Shown here: piece after piece, positions 53,670-64,000 of the stretch
Numbering within the stretch: position 1 is the stretch's first letter
Layout of the letters: every line of letters starts with the position of its first letter
From: Riptortus pedestris
Taxonomy: Eukaryota; Arthropoda; Insecta; Hemiptera; Alydidae
Reading direction: 5' to 3'
Assembly: GCA_019009955.1 (NCBI GenBank)
Contig: CM032229.1
Location: 6,257,001-6,321,000, forward strand
Length of the DNA: 64,000 bases
Notes under the pieces: generated by a model
The model's input: only the letters and a program-made list of their open reading frames with translations
What the model was told of the DNA's origin: nothing
The model's database searches: none
Made by a program: the position numbers and the translations under genes

Positions 53670-54468
53670 TCAGTTCAATTAATTAATTGATTTATTTAAC
53701 AATGAGGTCCAAAGTAAAAATTAATCGTTTTATACAAATTTCAAAATAACTGTTATTTCAGAACTTCTATTTTTGAAACGAGAGGAAAAAAAACAGTTCC
53801 TGCAAAATTCGTATATAAAATAAGGTCTTGTGTTAAGTTGTACAAAACTTCAAGAATCGATTATTTGACACAAATGATAATAAAATGTAGTCCCATTCCC
53901 TATGAAGTTCGAGATATTGGCATTTTAACTGCTGTTTAAGATTGCCAAGAATTGTAGTTATAAATTTGCTTATAACTCAAAGGTGCATAAACATATTCAG
54001 GGTTCATCATAGAAAATAACTGTAAGTGCTTTTAGAAAAACGATTATAAACGTTATTTTAGCTTGAAAGAAGTATTCGATCACGTGCAAAGCAGGACGTT
54101 TTAGTATTACATCTTTTTTTTTTTTTGTTAATTTCAGTAAGAATTACTCAAAAAAAGTATTAGTAAAAATTCGCGTTCAGTTTAGGTTCCAAATTGTATA
54201 TTTTTCAATATTCATAAAACTGCTTCATTTCCTGAATCTAAATAACTTGTAAAGCTCAGAGAAACGTGAGAGTCTTTCATGGAATTGGAGATTGTGAAAA
54301 TCACAAAAATAAAAATCCTTTCTTCTGATAAGTTAATTGTTTTTGATATTTAATGAACAAATTTTTAATAATTATTTATTTTAATTAGAGGAATTACAAA
54401 ATTAGAAAAAAAAGGATAACTCCTTAGTCGACCTCATAAAAACTAAAAATGTTTTTCTACTGATCAAT
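53670..54468. other. no gene recognised
   Basis: AT-rich flanking DNA; no repeat of this window's families seen. Confidence 0.45.
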
Positions 54469-54472
54469 AAAT

Positions 54473-55202
54473 GAGGGGTTTGGTGCAGAAACGGTGTAAC
54501 CCACAAATACCCATTTCTTTATATTTTTATGTTTTTTGTTACTTCATTATATTGTTTTTATAGCCTATCATTTTTGTACTTCTTTCAGGTGCCATTCAGG
54601 AATAAAACATTAGAGGTATAACTTGTAGACAACTATTTTGAAATTAATCGAGTGCAAAATTGGTGTAGCCCACTATGGATTCTTTAGTCTAGACATTTTT
54701 GTAATATTACCTTAAAAAGTTACATTATTTACTAATGACAGTAAAGAAAGAAGTTGTACTTTGCATTCCATGTTTGTAGCAAAATGTGAAATAAATGTTG
54801 TTTATTTTCTTTAATACATACTGTTTATTTATTTTAAATATTGTTATTCCCACCATTTTTCTTAAAACTATGGCAATGTAGGTTACTTTATTCTTGCAGT
54901 AAATACATATTTTTTTCATAGAGAGCAACAATGACGTATGAAAATACAAAAATTTGGAATACACCAATAAAGTTTCAAATGTTTCTTGGAGGAAAAATGT
55001 TGTAACCCACAATTTCGGCACTGAAAATGCAATTTTTAAGTTAATGTACACAGCAAATATTTACATTTACTAATATCACTCCAAGTACAAAGAACAATTT
55101 TTGTAGTAGTAATAGTTAATTTATACGGTTTCTTTAACTTTTACTCCTTCTTTCTAAAAACAGGAAATTTGTGGGTTACACCGTTTCTGCACCACACCCC
55201 TC
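54473..55202. mobile_element. 730-bp TIR transposon (non-autonomous)
   Basis: 36-bp terminal inverted repeats (54473-54508; 55167-55202) with one mismatch: outer GAGGGGTTTGGTGCAGAAAC, inner GGTGTAACCCACAAAT. A 4-bp duplication AAAT lies at 54469-54472 and 55203-55206. The words GGTGTAGCCCAC (about 54663) and TTGTAACCCACAA (about 55000) repeat part of the end inside the element. A 108-codon frame on the minus strand (54725-55051) has no recognised transposase motif. Superfamily not assigned. Confidence 0.92.
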
Positions 55203-55241
55203 AAATATGGCTTTTTATTTTATAATTATTTATTTAGTTCA

Positions 55242-55455
55242 GGTTAGCCATGTGAGTTAAGGCGTTGGTCTTAATGAACTTGGTAAACCTTGAGTGGTGG
55301 ATTCTATTCCCGCCTGTGCAGTAGGAATTTATTTAGTGATGTACTCATTAAATCAAATCCTTAGTCCCACCCTGGCTAGAAATGGGTGGTAACCTGTAGA
55401 TAACCCGTCCCATTTAGCCTTAGCAGCGTAAAGCGGACGTTAATAAATAACATTA
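55242..55455 (+). repeat. family S SINE, near full length
   Basis: GGTTAGCCATGTGAGTTAAG head with A box, GTGGTGGATTCTATTCCCGC at the B box, then TAGTGATGTACTCATTAAAT, AATGGGTGGTAACCTGTAGA, AAGCGGACGTTAATAAATAA. Lies 40 bp from the TIR transposon. Confidence 0.85.
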
Positions 55456-55459
55456 AAAT

Positions 55460-56470
55460 TAATCTTATCTTATGGGCCTTCAAGGTTTCTAAGTTTCCTA
55501 ATAAGAAAGTAATTTTGTAAGCAAAATGAGGCATGAACAGTTATGAACATGTTGCACAATTAATTCCATATAATTGTAATTGTAAAAATTATTATTCGTA
55601 ACTAAAATAGTGAGATGTTTGTACATTTACTGCCCAATTCAACTCAACTCACGCTGACAATAAGCCAGTATGTAATGAAAGATTATATTCCAATCTTGAA
55701 TACCAAATAATATTTTCATCAGACGTTTATCAATTAAAAACTTTACATTCTAGACCTGCAAATTTGTATTTAATCAACATCATACTCAATACTTAAGAAA
55801 TCCATAAAACACTAAAGATCATATTTATTGACATAAAGTGAAATTAATAAATACATAGCATAACATATTTACATATTTTAATTAAAATAATAATGAAATA
55901 AGAAAATAAAATGATTTACCAACTTCGGTCCTCCATCCTAGTGTATACACAGTTCATATATTGTTTAGACTGATTTAACGGTTTTCCTAATAATATGCGG
56001 ACATCGCCCCATGTGGACTCATTCAGGACCTATTGCCGCTAATTTCTTTCGTTACGTATTTTGTAATTAGCGTAATTAATTAATCAAATATTAAATTAAA
56101 AAACCAAACAAATGGACATTTATTTAATACTAGTAAAGTATTTTCAGTTTTTAAGCGAATGAGGGAGAGCTGTCTCTACAAAATTTTCCAATTTTGTAAT
56201 TGAAAGAAAAAAATATTAAATAATTTTCTATGAAATATTTAAAAATTTGGTTCCTGTGTCAGTAACAATACATGTTTTCGTTTGGTCGACACAGCTTAAC
56301 CATTTTCTAATTTTAATGACTCTACAATGAATTCGACGCAGGTTATGAAACAGTTTTATTAAAATGAAAAGTTTTAATTTCCTTATATATAATATATAAT
56401 CCTTACATATAATAATATGTCCTTTATTATACGGATCTTCAGTAATAACAATGATATTTGTATATTTTAC
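55460..56470. other. AT-rich, diverged family A modules only
   Basis: 55640-55850 has AAGCCAGTATGTAATGAAAG and AACACTAAAGATCATA, distant matches to the long family A module. Nothing else was recognised. Confidence 0.45.
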
Positions 56471-56880
56471 CTTAAGGTAAACCCCCACTTCTACTCATGT
56501 CATATTAGCAATAAGCTGTTATATCAGAATCCTCTTCATTACAAACTTAAATACCAAACATTGTTTTCATTGAACGTTTACTGTGTGAGATACAAGCAAA
56601 TACTTAATGCAATGACACCCATCAATTAAGATTTTGATGTCTTAAATCGAAAATATTTATTTCTTTAATACCATACTCGATATTTAAATGTTCCATTACA
56701 GACTAAATATCGTATTAGTTAATCTCTGAAAAGTTAGTGGAAATTGGGTCGAGGGAGAATTTTGAAAATTCAAAATATAGCCCATATAAGGAGTTGTATC
56801 GAAAAATGTTCAGAACCAATCTTGTTATTCAATTGATAGTCTACATTTGTTGTTCTAAACATTAACAGTTGTGTAACTGA
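56470..56880 (+). repeat. family A long-module fragment
   Basis: GGTAAACCCCCACTTCTACT, ATTAGCAATAAGCTGTTATA, ACCATACTCGATATTTAAAT. Confidence 0.75.
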
Positions 56881-56882
56881 AG

Positions 56883-57002
56883 TAGTAGATTTCCCTTAAG
56901 GGGAATCAGCTATTGAGGTCGTACTCATAACGCGATTTTCGAAAAATTTCTTCAAATGTCCATCGATCCAACGCAGGAGATGAGGAAAATGAGGTCCGTG
57001 CA

Positions 57003-57053
<51 letters not shown>

Positions 57054-57530
57054 CTGTTAACGCTCTAGCGGTCGCAATTTTTGTTTGATCGTTACGAAAC
57101 TTGATATTTAACCGTTTTATGTAAAAAGACAGATCAAGTTCGTTAACGGCTGAAATCGGACCAGTGGGGGGGGGTTTAAAGGGGAGGATTTTCGAAATAT
57201 CTTCGTTACTATACGTCGGATCGAAAAATATTACAAAATCAATCTCATTGCAATTAAATTTACTATAAATATTGTTCTATACATTTATTCTCTATCTTGA
57301 ATAATAACTGAGATATTTGCATTTGTATTCTGCATGTGCTCGGCAGCAGTGGCTATATTCGGACTTTCAGCCGTGAGCTCTGGCGGTCGTTTTCGTAACT
57401 ATTCGTCCCCCGTGAATAGGTTTAGAGGTTTCTTACTACTACAGCTGTTATTAGGCAGATTTATCTATTGTAAAACTTCACGTGGGAAATCTGCTTAGTT
57501 TACGCAGCCCCTGCGTGACGGACTTTTTAA
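56883..57530 (+). repeat. family A, full-length reference copy
   Basis: 5' end GTAGATTTCCCTTAAGGGGA; AATGTCCATCGATCC; (TA)n at 57007-57049; ACGGCTGAAATCGGACCAGT with G-tract; CTATCTTGAATAATAACTGA; GAGCTCTGGCGGTCG; 3' end CACGTGGGAAATCTGCTTAG and GCAGCCCCTGCGTGACGG then T5. About 648 bp. A partial second 3' end follows at 57540-57675. Confidence 0.9.
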
Positions 57531-57679
57531 ATTTCTTGTTTCGGACCATTAACCCCCTCCCTCTCCCAACCCGTTTATACATCTTTTACATAGAAATAAA
57601 GACTAAGATCACAAGTGTGTTATACTTGCACGTAGGAAATCTGCTTAGTTTACGCAGCCCCGCTTGACCAACTTATTTT

Positions 57680-58082
57680 TTGTGCTACGCAAGAAGTAAT
57701 GCGATTGTTGAAGTTTGGCATAGCTCACTAGATACCCAATACAAACTTAGACCATTCTGTGTCAGACTAGGTCCTGTGAAGGATGACCGCTGTGAATCAA
57801 TGCCAGTACGAATCAGGAAGACATTTGTCCCTTAGTAAGTGCCATATATAAAGGCGAGCTGAGCCTGAAACAACAAAGGTCGCTGTGTTGTGCTGTGTGT
57901 TGCCCTGCCCCATCCAGACATATAGGCCTGAGGTTAAATTTGACTTCACTCCCGACCCTTCTCACATTCATTCACATTTTACAGTCATCTAACTCCGATG
58001 AGATGTCTACTGCCTGACTTATATCCTTGGGCCAGATGTCAACAGAAATACCTCACCTTTAGCCCTTCATAGCTAACATATT
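57680..58082 (+). other. unique-looking segment with a TATA box
   Basis: TATATAAA at 57845-57852 is followed about 45 bp later by GC-richer CGCTGTGTTGTGCTGTGTGT. No open frame of note. It could be a promoter of an unseen transcript or an LTR-like piece. Confidence 0.25.
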
Positions 58083-58084
58083 GA

Positions 58085-58830
58085 CCGCCCTTAAGGGAAA
58101 TCAGCTATTGAGGTCGTACTCTTAACGCGATTTTCAAAACATTCCCTCAAATGTCCATCGATCCTACCTAGTAGTGACGAAAATGAGGTCCGTTCAAAAT
58201 TATATAAATACTTAACGTCTCTTAACGTCCTAACGGCAGCAATTTTTGTTTCATCGTTTTCAATCGTGATACATAAGTGCTTCTCGCAAAATTAAAGGTC
58301 AAGTTCGTTAATGGCTGAAATCGGACCAGTGGGAGGAGGGTGGTGGTTTAAGTGGGAATTTCGAAAACTCAAAATATTTCCGATGGTATGAGCCGGATCG
58401 GAAACTTATATAAAAAATCTTATTGCAGTAAACCCCCTCTCCTACTCAAGTCAGAATAGCAATACGCTTTTATATCATAAAACATTTTATTCTAAGCTTA
58501 TATACCAAATTTTGTTTACAAGATACATTATATTGCGAGATACATGCACACTCGTTATGTGATTCATTGTGTCATCAATTTTTTTCGGATAAATTTATTT
58601 CATCGATATTATAATCGATATTTAACCGTCTCAGTCAACACTGAAGATCATAATTGTTATTAACAGAAATCGTTCTTGGAATAATGGGGGTATAGGAGGA
58701 GGAGAGGAATTCGATAATTCAAAATGTTATATATCCATTATTATGAATGGGATATTAAAATGTTATAGAAACTATCTTGTTAAACTATTGATGTTCTACA
58801 ATTGTTGTTCTTTATGATGAAGGATAATGG
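58085..58830 (+). repeat. family A, long copy without (TA)n expansion
   Basis: CCCTTAAGGGAAATCAGCTA, ATGTCCATCGATCCTACCTA, GGCTGAAATCGGACCAGTGG, then the long module. The 3' end is missing. Confidence 0.8.
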
Positions 58831-60405
58831 CAACTAGTGGACCAATAACGTAATTCTGCTATTCCGCAAATGTTGTTATTAAGATGTCCAGACATTCTTA
58901 ATACTCAAGATACCTAATAACTTTAAACAAAATAAATATGATAGCTAATGTTTACATTTCATTAATGAAGTAGACGAAACATCTATTCGCTTAATATTAT
59001 GCTAAATAATCCATAACAATGTAAGACTTGAATATCTCCTCAACAAAGCGTTAACCGTCATTGCTTCATAGGAAATGTTTTGAGATCCTAAATTCATATT
59101 TTCAGTAACATCATTTAATCCTGAAATACCCTGTGAATTATATTTCGATGGAATTCATTTTTCTCATCCACGAGGTAAATTTGAAGAAAATTTTCGATAA
59201 AGAACGCACGATATGTAAGTACCCAAAACATCTGTCACGATGTGTAATTAAGCAGATTTCCCAAGTACTGTTATGGCACACTATTGATCTCTTGATCTCA
59301 TACAAGAAAATCTGAATATCTTGCTTTATATTGGAAATATGAAAAAATGTATATGACAAGAATTGTAGACCTTCAATAGTTCAACAAGATTTGTCCTCTA
59401 CCATTATTCGATTCCACTCATAATAATAATTTTAAGTTTTTGAATTCCCCTTCCTCGAACCCCCCCCCCCTCAAAATGATTTTTAGTCTTATATATCGCT
59501 TCCGTTATATATAAAATAAACATTTTCGAGTTTAGAGAATGTAAAATATGAATTGACAAGCGATACAAGGTATTTTGCATGTATCTAGTAATGACCTGTT
59601 ATTGAAACAATATTTGATATTTTAGCATGGAGCAACAGCAGCAGCAACAGTGGTTGATGATGCGGATTCATTGAAAGCTAAAACATCTCAGTTATTATTC
59701 AAGATAAAGAAAAAAATTATACAACAATACTTATGGACGATAAAATGTTCAACAAGATTGAGTCTAAACAATTTTTCCTTTCCGGCGTATAATAACGTAG
59801 ACATTTCAATTTTTCGGAATTCCTCTTCCACTTTTCAGATTTCTTCCATTATCGAACTTGATTTTGTGATTTGCACAAGACGTTTAAATATCGAGTTTGG
59901 TAATATTCGGACGAAAATTATTTATATTATTTATTTATTCTTACAGTAATCGCATTTCACGACTGGGGCGGCTGAGCGACTTATCAGTTTATTTTTTTTT
60001 AATATCAGTTTATCATATTTTCTCATTTCTGCAAATATTTTCAGTATTGTCCTACATTAAAGTTTTATGAAAATATTTTGTTTCAAGCAGTGTAATACGC
60101 GGTCTGTTTACTGGCTACGGTCATGTAGTAATTCAGTGGAAGTGTATAGTAGGTCTATGTGAGTCCTTAGATAGCAGTCAGTTAGTATATGTTTTATAGT
60201 AAGTCTACAGTTACAGTGTTGGCAGTAGGGTTCGTCTTCTCAAGTAAGTAAGTGTGAGTCAGTCGTGAAAACTACTTCTCCTCTAATTAGCCTTTTTGAG
60301 GAAGGCCATTCACCAAGTATATGTTTCAGTTTTCGAAGTTTGTTGTCAGTTATGTCAAAAGAAGATTTCTGTCATGTGTAATGAGTTCGTCTACTTGTGC
60401 TTTGT
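58831..60405. other. family A remnants and unassigned DNA
   Basis: Reverse-strand remnants at 59225-59465 (AAGCAGATTTCCCAAGTAC, C-tract) and 59660-59905. A short CAG-rich patch at 59634-59655. 60060-60380 is unassigned. Confidence 0.5.
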
Positions 60406-60409
60406 CGCA

Positions 60410-60597
60410 ATAATAGAACGAAAATTGCGACCGCCAGACCGGTAACAAACAAGTATACGTAATGTTCAAAAGCTCCTCATTTTCGTCATTTTATGGGTCG
60501 ACGTTTTATCGATGGACGTTTGAAGACTTTTTTTGGAAAATCGCGTCACGAGTACAACCTGAGTAACTGGTTTCCCTTTGGGGAAACCTGCTAAAAG
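60410..60597 (-). repeat. family A 5' end, reverse
   Basis: AAAATTGCGACCGCCAGACC, TCCTCATTTTCGTCATTTTA, AATCGCGTCACGAGTACAAC, ending in the palindrome variant GTTTCCCTTTGGGGAAAC. Confidence 0.8.
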
Positions 60598-60894
60598 GGG
60601 CTACTCCAAATATCTCTTTAAAGTGGTCTCTACATTCTCAATTTTTGATCTCTACTCCAAAGTTAAGGAGGATTAAGCTATTGAAGAACAAATGTTGTAG
60701 CTAATAAGAGGAGGAATTAATTTTCAATCAGTGTCATATTGAATGTGGGTGTGCGTGATTGATTGACTGTACCTATTGAAGAGGTTCCTTATCTACAATG
60801 TAGCTGAGAGTTGAGCATTACTGATAAGCCAGTACTTGCCATGTCTCCGCACACCGAGCCCCTCCAGCCTCCCCACTTGGTGAGTTTTATTATA

Positions 60895-60941
<47 letters not shown>

Positions 60942-61540
60942 CCTTCTTAACCATAGGTGACCCGCTTCTTAAATTGTTCGAAAATTTAGCCATACTGGGT
61001 CAATGAAGAAAAACTCCTTTCCCTCCATAAAACATCTTATTTATTGAAATTCCCAACGCGTTTCAAGCTCTCTAGCTCCTTATCAAGTGTTTCCTTTCAT
61101 TCTGAAAGTATAATTTCAAATTTCGAACTCTCTCTATTTACTTACACGCCTTTTTATAATTCTCATACCTCACTTTTGTGTCGAAACATTTACTTGCTAA
61201 ACCAGCATTGTCAACTTTTGTGCACCTTTACCACCAACATTTAAAAAATGTTCAAAATTACCACATTTGGAAAGATGGTTTAGGAAGTAGATGTTGGACA
61301 TAAAAGTGAGCTGTGAGAATAATAATTAGGGATGCGTGTGAATAGTGTTCAAAATTTGAAATTGGACTTTTAGATACAAAGGAACCGCTTGATAACGAGT
61401 AAAGATTATGAAACACACGTTGCGATTTATATAAAACAGACGATTTAAGAAAAAAAAATGATTTTATTTATTGAACCATTATGGCCAAACTTTCAAACTA
61501 TATATATATATATGTATGGTGAGAATACATATTAGCAGAT
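60598..61540. other. unassigned DNA with a retroelement-tail motif
   Basis: (TA)n at 60899-60931. Read in reverse, 61040-61090 gives GATAAGGAGCTAGAGAGCTT and GAAACGCGTTGGGAATTTCA, similar in layout to 35690-35730. No gene recognised. Confidence 0.45.
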
Positions 61541-61599
61541 TTAGTCTTTTCTTAGTAGTCGTTATGCAACTTATTTCCATGTATCTCATACTGGAAAAG

Positions 61600-61879
61600 A
61601 AATAACCATGATATAACAAATTATTGTAAATTTTACTTGAGTAGGAGCGGGAGTTAACTGAAGGCTGAAAACTAAAAAAACTAAAAAAAAAAGTAAATTA
61701 TCTCGGTCAATAATGAAGCTAATTAAAAAAATACACACATAACATCCTTTATAGAGCATTACATTTGCTATAAGATTGGTTAAATACAATTTTCCGATCA
61801 GACGTATTTTAAAAAAGATTTTTCGATATTCCTCGTCTCTATACCCCTCTAAAGGAGATAACGAAAATCAGGTCCGCTC

Positions 61880-61923
<44 letters not shown>

Positions 61924-62215
61924 CTAAATAATAAAAATAAAGATCAAGTTCGTTAATAACTGAAATCGGACCAGCGGGGGGGGGGTTGAGAGGGGAGGAT
62001 TTTCGAAAATTCAATATATCTCCGTTACTATACGTCGGATCGAAAAATTGTATGCAATCAATCTTATTGGAAACTAAATTTACGATAAATATTGTTTGTT
62101 CGTTATCACGATATTTAAACATTTTATGGGTAATTAAAGATCAAGTTCATTAACAGCTGAAATCGGACTAGTTGGAGGGGGGGGGTTTAAGTGGGAAATT
62201 TAGGCAGTTCGAAAT
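61600..62215. repeat. family A fragments, reverse then forward, with (TA)n
   Basis: Reverse module 61630-61840. Forward from about 61855 (GAGATAACGAAAATCAGGTC), (TA)n 61887-61922, ACTGAAATCGGACCAGCGGG, then a second ACAGCTGAAATCGGACTAG with G-tract at 62155-62190: a partial tandem duplication. Confidence 0.75.
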
Positions 62216-63815
62216 ATCTCTGTTATAATAACAAGGAAAAGGTAAAATACAAAGTCTGACATATGTTTGTTATATCTGCCGGAACGGAATAATTCGTAAC
62301 CACTTTAGTTGTTAAAATAGTGTTTCCGTAATAGTTGCTCTACACTTATACATTTTGTATGATTGTATGACATGAATTTCATGTTCAATTTTAATTTCAA
62401 GTATTTCTTTGGTAGAGGTGACAAGGAAATATAATAATTATTATTATTCAACCCCTGCGTGGCAGACATTAGTAATTATATTTTAAACCGCTTAATTCAT
62501 ATATGTATATGTTTGAGCTTGCGTAAGTGTGTACACTTTGGAGAGTTGGATATAGTGCATATTTAATGAATGAAACTTGACATTTAATCTTTTGCTTGTG
62601 CAGTGAAATATATGAAGTTTCGACAATCCAAACCAAATTTATAGCTCTTCATTATTTACAAAAATTCAATTTTCACTTTTGAACTGTTTCGTTCCTCCCC
62701 GATAGATCCTCCCCTTTAAACATTTATGTCCAGCAAATAAACAGATCTACATATTGAAATTTTGTGTCTTCACTTCCAACGGTATTAAAGCGTATATATT
62801 TCTAATAAAAAGTTTATATTCCGAATTTCATGATTATCATGTCCAATTATTAGTTATTATCTACAGAGCGGGGCTCGAATTATTTCTGACATGTCAGGCT
62901 ACGGATTTATATTATTGTAAAAACAATTCCAATAAACTATTACATATCTTTTCTTCTGCCGTCTTGGGAGTATTCTTAAAAATTAATTGCTAAAATACGC
63001 AATTCATTTATAAATTTGTGAACATAAAACATCAGATTTCATAAAAATCTGGTGTAGTCAACGATTTAAGAAAAAACAAAAACGATTAGCACATTTTAGC
63101 AACTTGAAATACTCCATTAAGGATGGACTAGAAAAATCCTTTAAAAAAGATACATTTTACTTGTATTTGAAGAAAGTATTGTTTTTTAGTATGTAAATAC
63201 TTTCTGACTAATTATTCAACAATAAAACGTGATAACCTTAAAAATAAAAGAAAAATCAATATGAATTTACTCCGTCCCAGTTAGGTCTGGGCCATTACCC
63301 AAACACTCCAACTTTTCTATTGCATTTGAGGTTTACTATAACAGTCATGAGTTTAGCATATCAATTTCGTTTCACCTTGCTTTATGAATATCTTGTCAAA
63401 ATCGGCAAATTATGGATATTTACAGCCAGTTAGATTTTGGTAATACGCAATTTTATGTGCATTTGTATATATATAGTTCATTTATTACTCTAGTGAAGGC
63501 TATTTACCCTACAGATGCAACATACATGTACTGAGATCAGTAGCTATACTAAGAATATTCTTCAAAATCTACCAGAAAATTTGGAAAACGGGAAGTAATT
63601 CAAACTTTTTCATACAAGAATCTGTAAATAAAGTCCTTTAAACGAAATTTTATAACAAGGTGAGATAATTTATCGCCTTATTACAAAATTACTATAGGTG
63701 AGCAATCGGAAATACCAAATATTTTTCAGGGTATACTGGAGACGAAATTAACCTTTCATTTATATTATTACTGCATATAAGCTCCACGAAAAATAGACAG
63801 GAATTTTTAACTGAC
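62216..63815. other. no gene recognised
   Basis: AT-rich. A family A 3' remnant at about 62450-62470 (CAACCCCTGCGTGGCAG). Nothing else assigned. Confidence 0.45.
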
Positions 63816-63819
63816 CTTT

Positions 63820-64000
63820 ATTAGCAGATTGACGTTGTACTCATGACGCCAATTTTCTACATTTTCTACAAATGTATATATATATATATATATATCTGTT
63901 ATCGCACTAGTGATCGCAATTTTTATTTGTCCGGAGCCAAACTATATTTAAACGTTTTATATAAAACTATATATCAAGTTCGTTAACGGCTGTAATGGGA
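63820..64000 (+). repeat. family A copy running off the window
   Basis: TTAGCAGATTGACGTTGTACTC (palindrome deleted) then a short (TA)n at 63876-63893, GTTATCGCACTAGTGATCGC and AAGTTCGTTAACGGCTG. Confidence 0.8.

Noticed and set aside
57845..57852. TATA box as proof of a gene at 57.8 kb
   Set aside because: A single TATATAAA in AT-rich DNA is weak; no coding exon or initiator at the right spacing was found, so it is kept only as a note.

Overview
This is eukaryotic, almost certainly insect, nuclear DNA. It is AT-rich and intron-bearing, with GT-AG splice sites, a canonical nuclear tRNA-Asp(GTC), piggyBac, LINE and MITE remnants, tRNA-derived SINEs and very many (TA)n microsatellites. Some dispersed repeats resemble ones I associate with hemipteran (planthopper or leafhopper) genomes, but that placement is a low-confidence inference. 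There is no bacterial-style gene organisation, and most open frames in the window are chance ORFs in repeats.

Layout. 1-717: 3' end of a non-LTR retrotransposon (RNase H plus zinc-knuckle-like tail, one in-frame stop). 718-2571 (-): full-length piggyBac transposase ORF whose first catalytic Asp is Gly. 2.7-3.3 kb: possible solo LTR. 3.3-6.2 kb: copies of a dominant repeat (family A), a mariner-like MITE and a (TA)n tract. 6.6-23.6 kb (+): the one real protein-coding gene I can reconstruct. It has seven coding exons with matching phases, giving the C-terminal 396 residues of a four-transmembrane protein with a proline-rich tail; the first exon was not found. Its introns hold repeats of families A, S, C and H. 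24-64 kb: no convincing complete gene. This part is a nested mosaic of family A (30 or more fragments), family B (about 291-bp monomer element inserted in (TA)n tracts), family H (long-hairpin insertions), tRNA-derived SINEs (family S), a deleted piggyBac with perfect TTAA duplications, a 730-bp TIR transposon, and an R2/R4-like retrotransposon tail. Islands of apparently non-repeat sequence include a GC-rich promoter-like segment at 33.9-34.7 kb, the tRNA-Asp at 53.6 kb and a GC-richer patch at 42.6-43.1 kb.

Most notable: (1) a family of long hairpins (H1-H3) whose arms match within a copy better than between copies, each flanked by a 9-11 bp target duplication; (2) family B elements and an R2/R4-like tail lodged inside (TA)n microsatellites, for B1 and B2 those carried by family A, so one repeat appears to supply landing sites for others; (3) family A itself, with a 28-nt palindromic 5' end, a matching inverted motif near the 3' end and a 3' hairpin, suggestive of a Helentron/DINE-like non-autonomous element; (4) a stop codon that lies inside the 5' splice site of the tetraspan gene. 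Family names A, B, C, H and S are labels of convenience used only here.
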